DNA of 24,675 nt from CAZXDS01 sp964639525 (lineage in GTDB: Bacteria > Bacteroidota > Ignavibacteria > Ignavibacteriales > Melioribacteraceae), in contig CAZXDS010000026.1 of assembly GCA_964639525.1 (NCBI GenBank), forward strand, positions 1 through 24,675, read 5' to 3'. Below the pieces are notes generated by a model that made no database searches, had not been told where the DNA came from, and saw only the letters and a list, made by a program, of their open reading frames with translations. The translations under genes were made by a program, and so were the position numbers. Shown piece after piece: positions 23,939 through 24,675 of the stretch. Each line of letters begins with the position of its first letter. Position 1 is the stretch's first letter.

Positions 23939-24097
23939 ATGAGTAAACTTTCAATAATATCAGAGTTTTGGCAATTTCTAAAAGTCCGTAAAAAATGGTG
24001 GCTTTTCCCGATAATCATTTTTCTCGTTTTACTCGGCGGATTGATTGTGCTAACACAAGGCTCAGCATTGGCACCTTTTATTTATGCAATATTTTAA
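23939..24097 (+). CDS. DUF5989-like small membrane protein
   Basis: This 52-aa frame begins MSKLSIISEFWQFLKVRKKW and continues with one hydrophobic helix (WLFPIIIFLVLLGGLIVLT) and the tail GSALAPFIYAIF. The pattern EFWxFLxxRKKWWLxPIIxxLxLxGxLIVLxxGSxxAPFIY is that of the DUF5989 family, which typically follows carbamoyltransferase and SxtJ-like genes. It lies 41 bases after the SxtJ-like gene on the same strand. Function is unknown; a small single-pass accessory subunit is the simplest reading. Confidence 0.8.
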   Translation: MSKLSIISEFWQFLKVRKKWWLFPIIIFLVLLGGLIVLTQGSALAPFIYAIF

Positions 24098-24437
24098 TGA
24101 ATAATATGTTGGTGAATTATTTTATGTGATTCTCGGATACTATGCCCAAAATGAAAACGTTTGCGATTTGGATATTTATCATAATATAAAACTCGAATTA
24201 TTGAAAAATTATCTGAATAAATTTGGCAATAAATTAAATATCTACATAAAGCAAAGTGGTTTTCGGATTTTACAAAAATTTTCTCTCTTTTTAAGAGAGA
24301 CTAAAGTGAGTTTTTCTATAAAACAAAATCCGAAAAACACTTTGTGAATAGTATACACTATTTCCGGGAAGTATTATCTGAAAATGTGATTCTATCATTG
24401 TAAAAAATGTATATGGGGATAGAATACGATAGTCTTA
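24098..24437. other. 340-bp gene-free spacer
   Basis: AT-rich sequence between the convergent carbamoyltransferase operon and the glycoside hydrolase fragment. It contains one MITE-like inverted repeat (24252-24344). A 73-codon plus-strand frame overlaps that repeat but has no family resemblance, so I do not call it. Confidence 0.6.
24252..24344. repeat. 93-bp inverted-repeat element with internal hairpin
   Basis: Ends CAAAGTGGTTTTCGGATTTT (24252-24271) and AAAATCCGAAAAACACTTTG (24325-24344) are complementary with one mismatch over 20 positions. A perfect 8-bp hairpin (TCTCTCTT with AAGAGAGA) lies inside. The shape is that of a small non-autonomous element or a large bidirectional terminator between convergent genes. 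Confidence 0.6.
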
Positions 24438-24675
24438 TTATTTTAATATCATTATCTGATACGGTTTCACGGTTAGAATTGATTCCGCTGAAATATTATT
24501 TCCGGTAATTAAATCAACATACGATGATTTCGTATCGAAGAATTTATCACTACTAATTTTAATAGTATTTTCTTTTGGATTATTATTAATAATTACTGTA
24601 CTAACGTTGTCCTTATATTTCCGCTTGTAAGCGAGCAATCCTTTCCCATCATCGATTACTTTAAATTCGATATTT
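24438..24675 (-). CDS. C-terminal fragment of a probable glycoside hydrolase (alpha-amylase type)
   Basis: The minus-strand frame is open to the window edge and ends in a TAA at 24438, so only the last ~78 codons are present. The text KGLLAYKRKYKDNVSTVIIN, a short NNNP turn, SYVDLITGNNISAESILTV and PYQIMIL resembles the C-terminal beta-sandwich of GH13-type alpha-glucosidases and amylases (ADGLLAYxR...VxxNxS...YxDLLTG...LxPxxxxIL). The TTG at 24638 is internal, not a start. The link to carbohydrate metabolism is tentative because the catalytic domain is outside the window. Confidence 0.55.
   Translation of the reverse strand, partial: NIEFKVIDDGKGLLAYKRKYKDNVSTVIINNNPKENTIKISSDKFFDTKSSYVDLITGNNISAESILTVKPYQIMILK

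Noticed and set aside
24126..24347. 73-codon plus-strand frame after the DUF5989-like gene
   Set aside because: Half of it lies in the inverted-repeat element 24252-24344. It has a non-ATG start, no ribosome binding site and no recognisable domain.

Overview
The window looks like an AT-rich chromosomal scaffold from the Bacteroidota/Chlorobiota/Ignavibacteriota side of the tree, most likely Ignavibacteria. The pointers are a secreted protein with an NYPNPFNPST-type type IX secretion (T9SS) sorting tail, a PorV/PorQ-like outer-membrane protein, a TonB receptor with an N-terminal carboxypeptidase-regulatory-like domain, RNase HIII with a DESGKGD motif, and a possible TTG/TAnnTTTG promoter. This is inference from protein families, not from a marker gene. 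A run of 100 N (4696-4795) shows that the sequence is a scaffold.

Layout. 1-718 holds no supportable gene but carries a perfect 26-bp palindrome and one copy of a ~95-bp repeat. 719-3507 is a GAF + 4xPAS sensor histidine kinase whose ATPase domain is cut off by a frameshift. 3671-4359 (minus) is an overlapping HEPN/MNT pair of the toxin-antitoxin type. 4600-5254 is a compact tRNA-Asp locus in which a tiny GIY-YIG nuclease cassette, copies of the tRNA 3' end and copies of the terminator are tandemly arranged; the assembly gap falls inside this array. 5338-7441 (minus) encodes 6-phosphofructokinase and RNase HIII.

7544-18581 (plus) is a run of five envelope or secretion genes: a two-parvulin periplasmic PPIase, a TonB-dependent receptor, a 1220-aa secreted Asp-rich/FN3 protein, a PorV-like protein, and a four-module secreted protein with a T9SS tail. 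The last four have clear Shine-Dalgarno sequences, and the run ends in a strong intrinsic terminator. The set is consistent with PPIase-assisted outer-membrane biogenesis and T9SS export of cell-surface proteins.

18799-20769 (minus) is a membrane-anchored SGNH/GDSL hydrolase with TPRs. An 890-bp gene-free stretch full of nested inverted repeats separates it from a plus-strand trio: NodU/CmcH-family carbamoyltransferase, SxtJ-like membrane protein, and a 52-aa DUF5989-like protein. The carbamoyltransferase trio with the divergent SGNH enzyme is the best candidate here for an under-described modification system. The tRNA-Asp/GIY-YIG array is the best candidate for an unusual mobile element. The window closes with the 3' end of a probable glycoside hydrolase on the minus strand.
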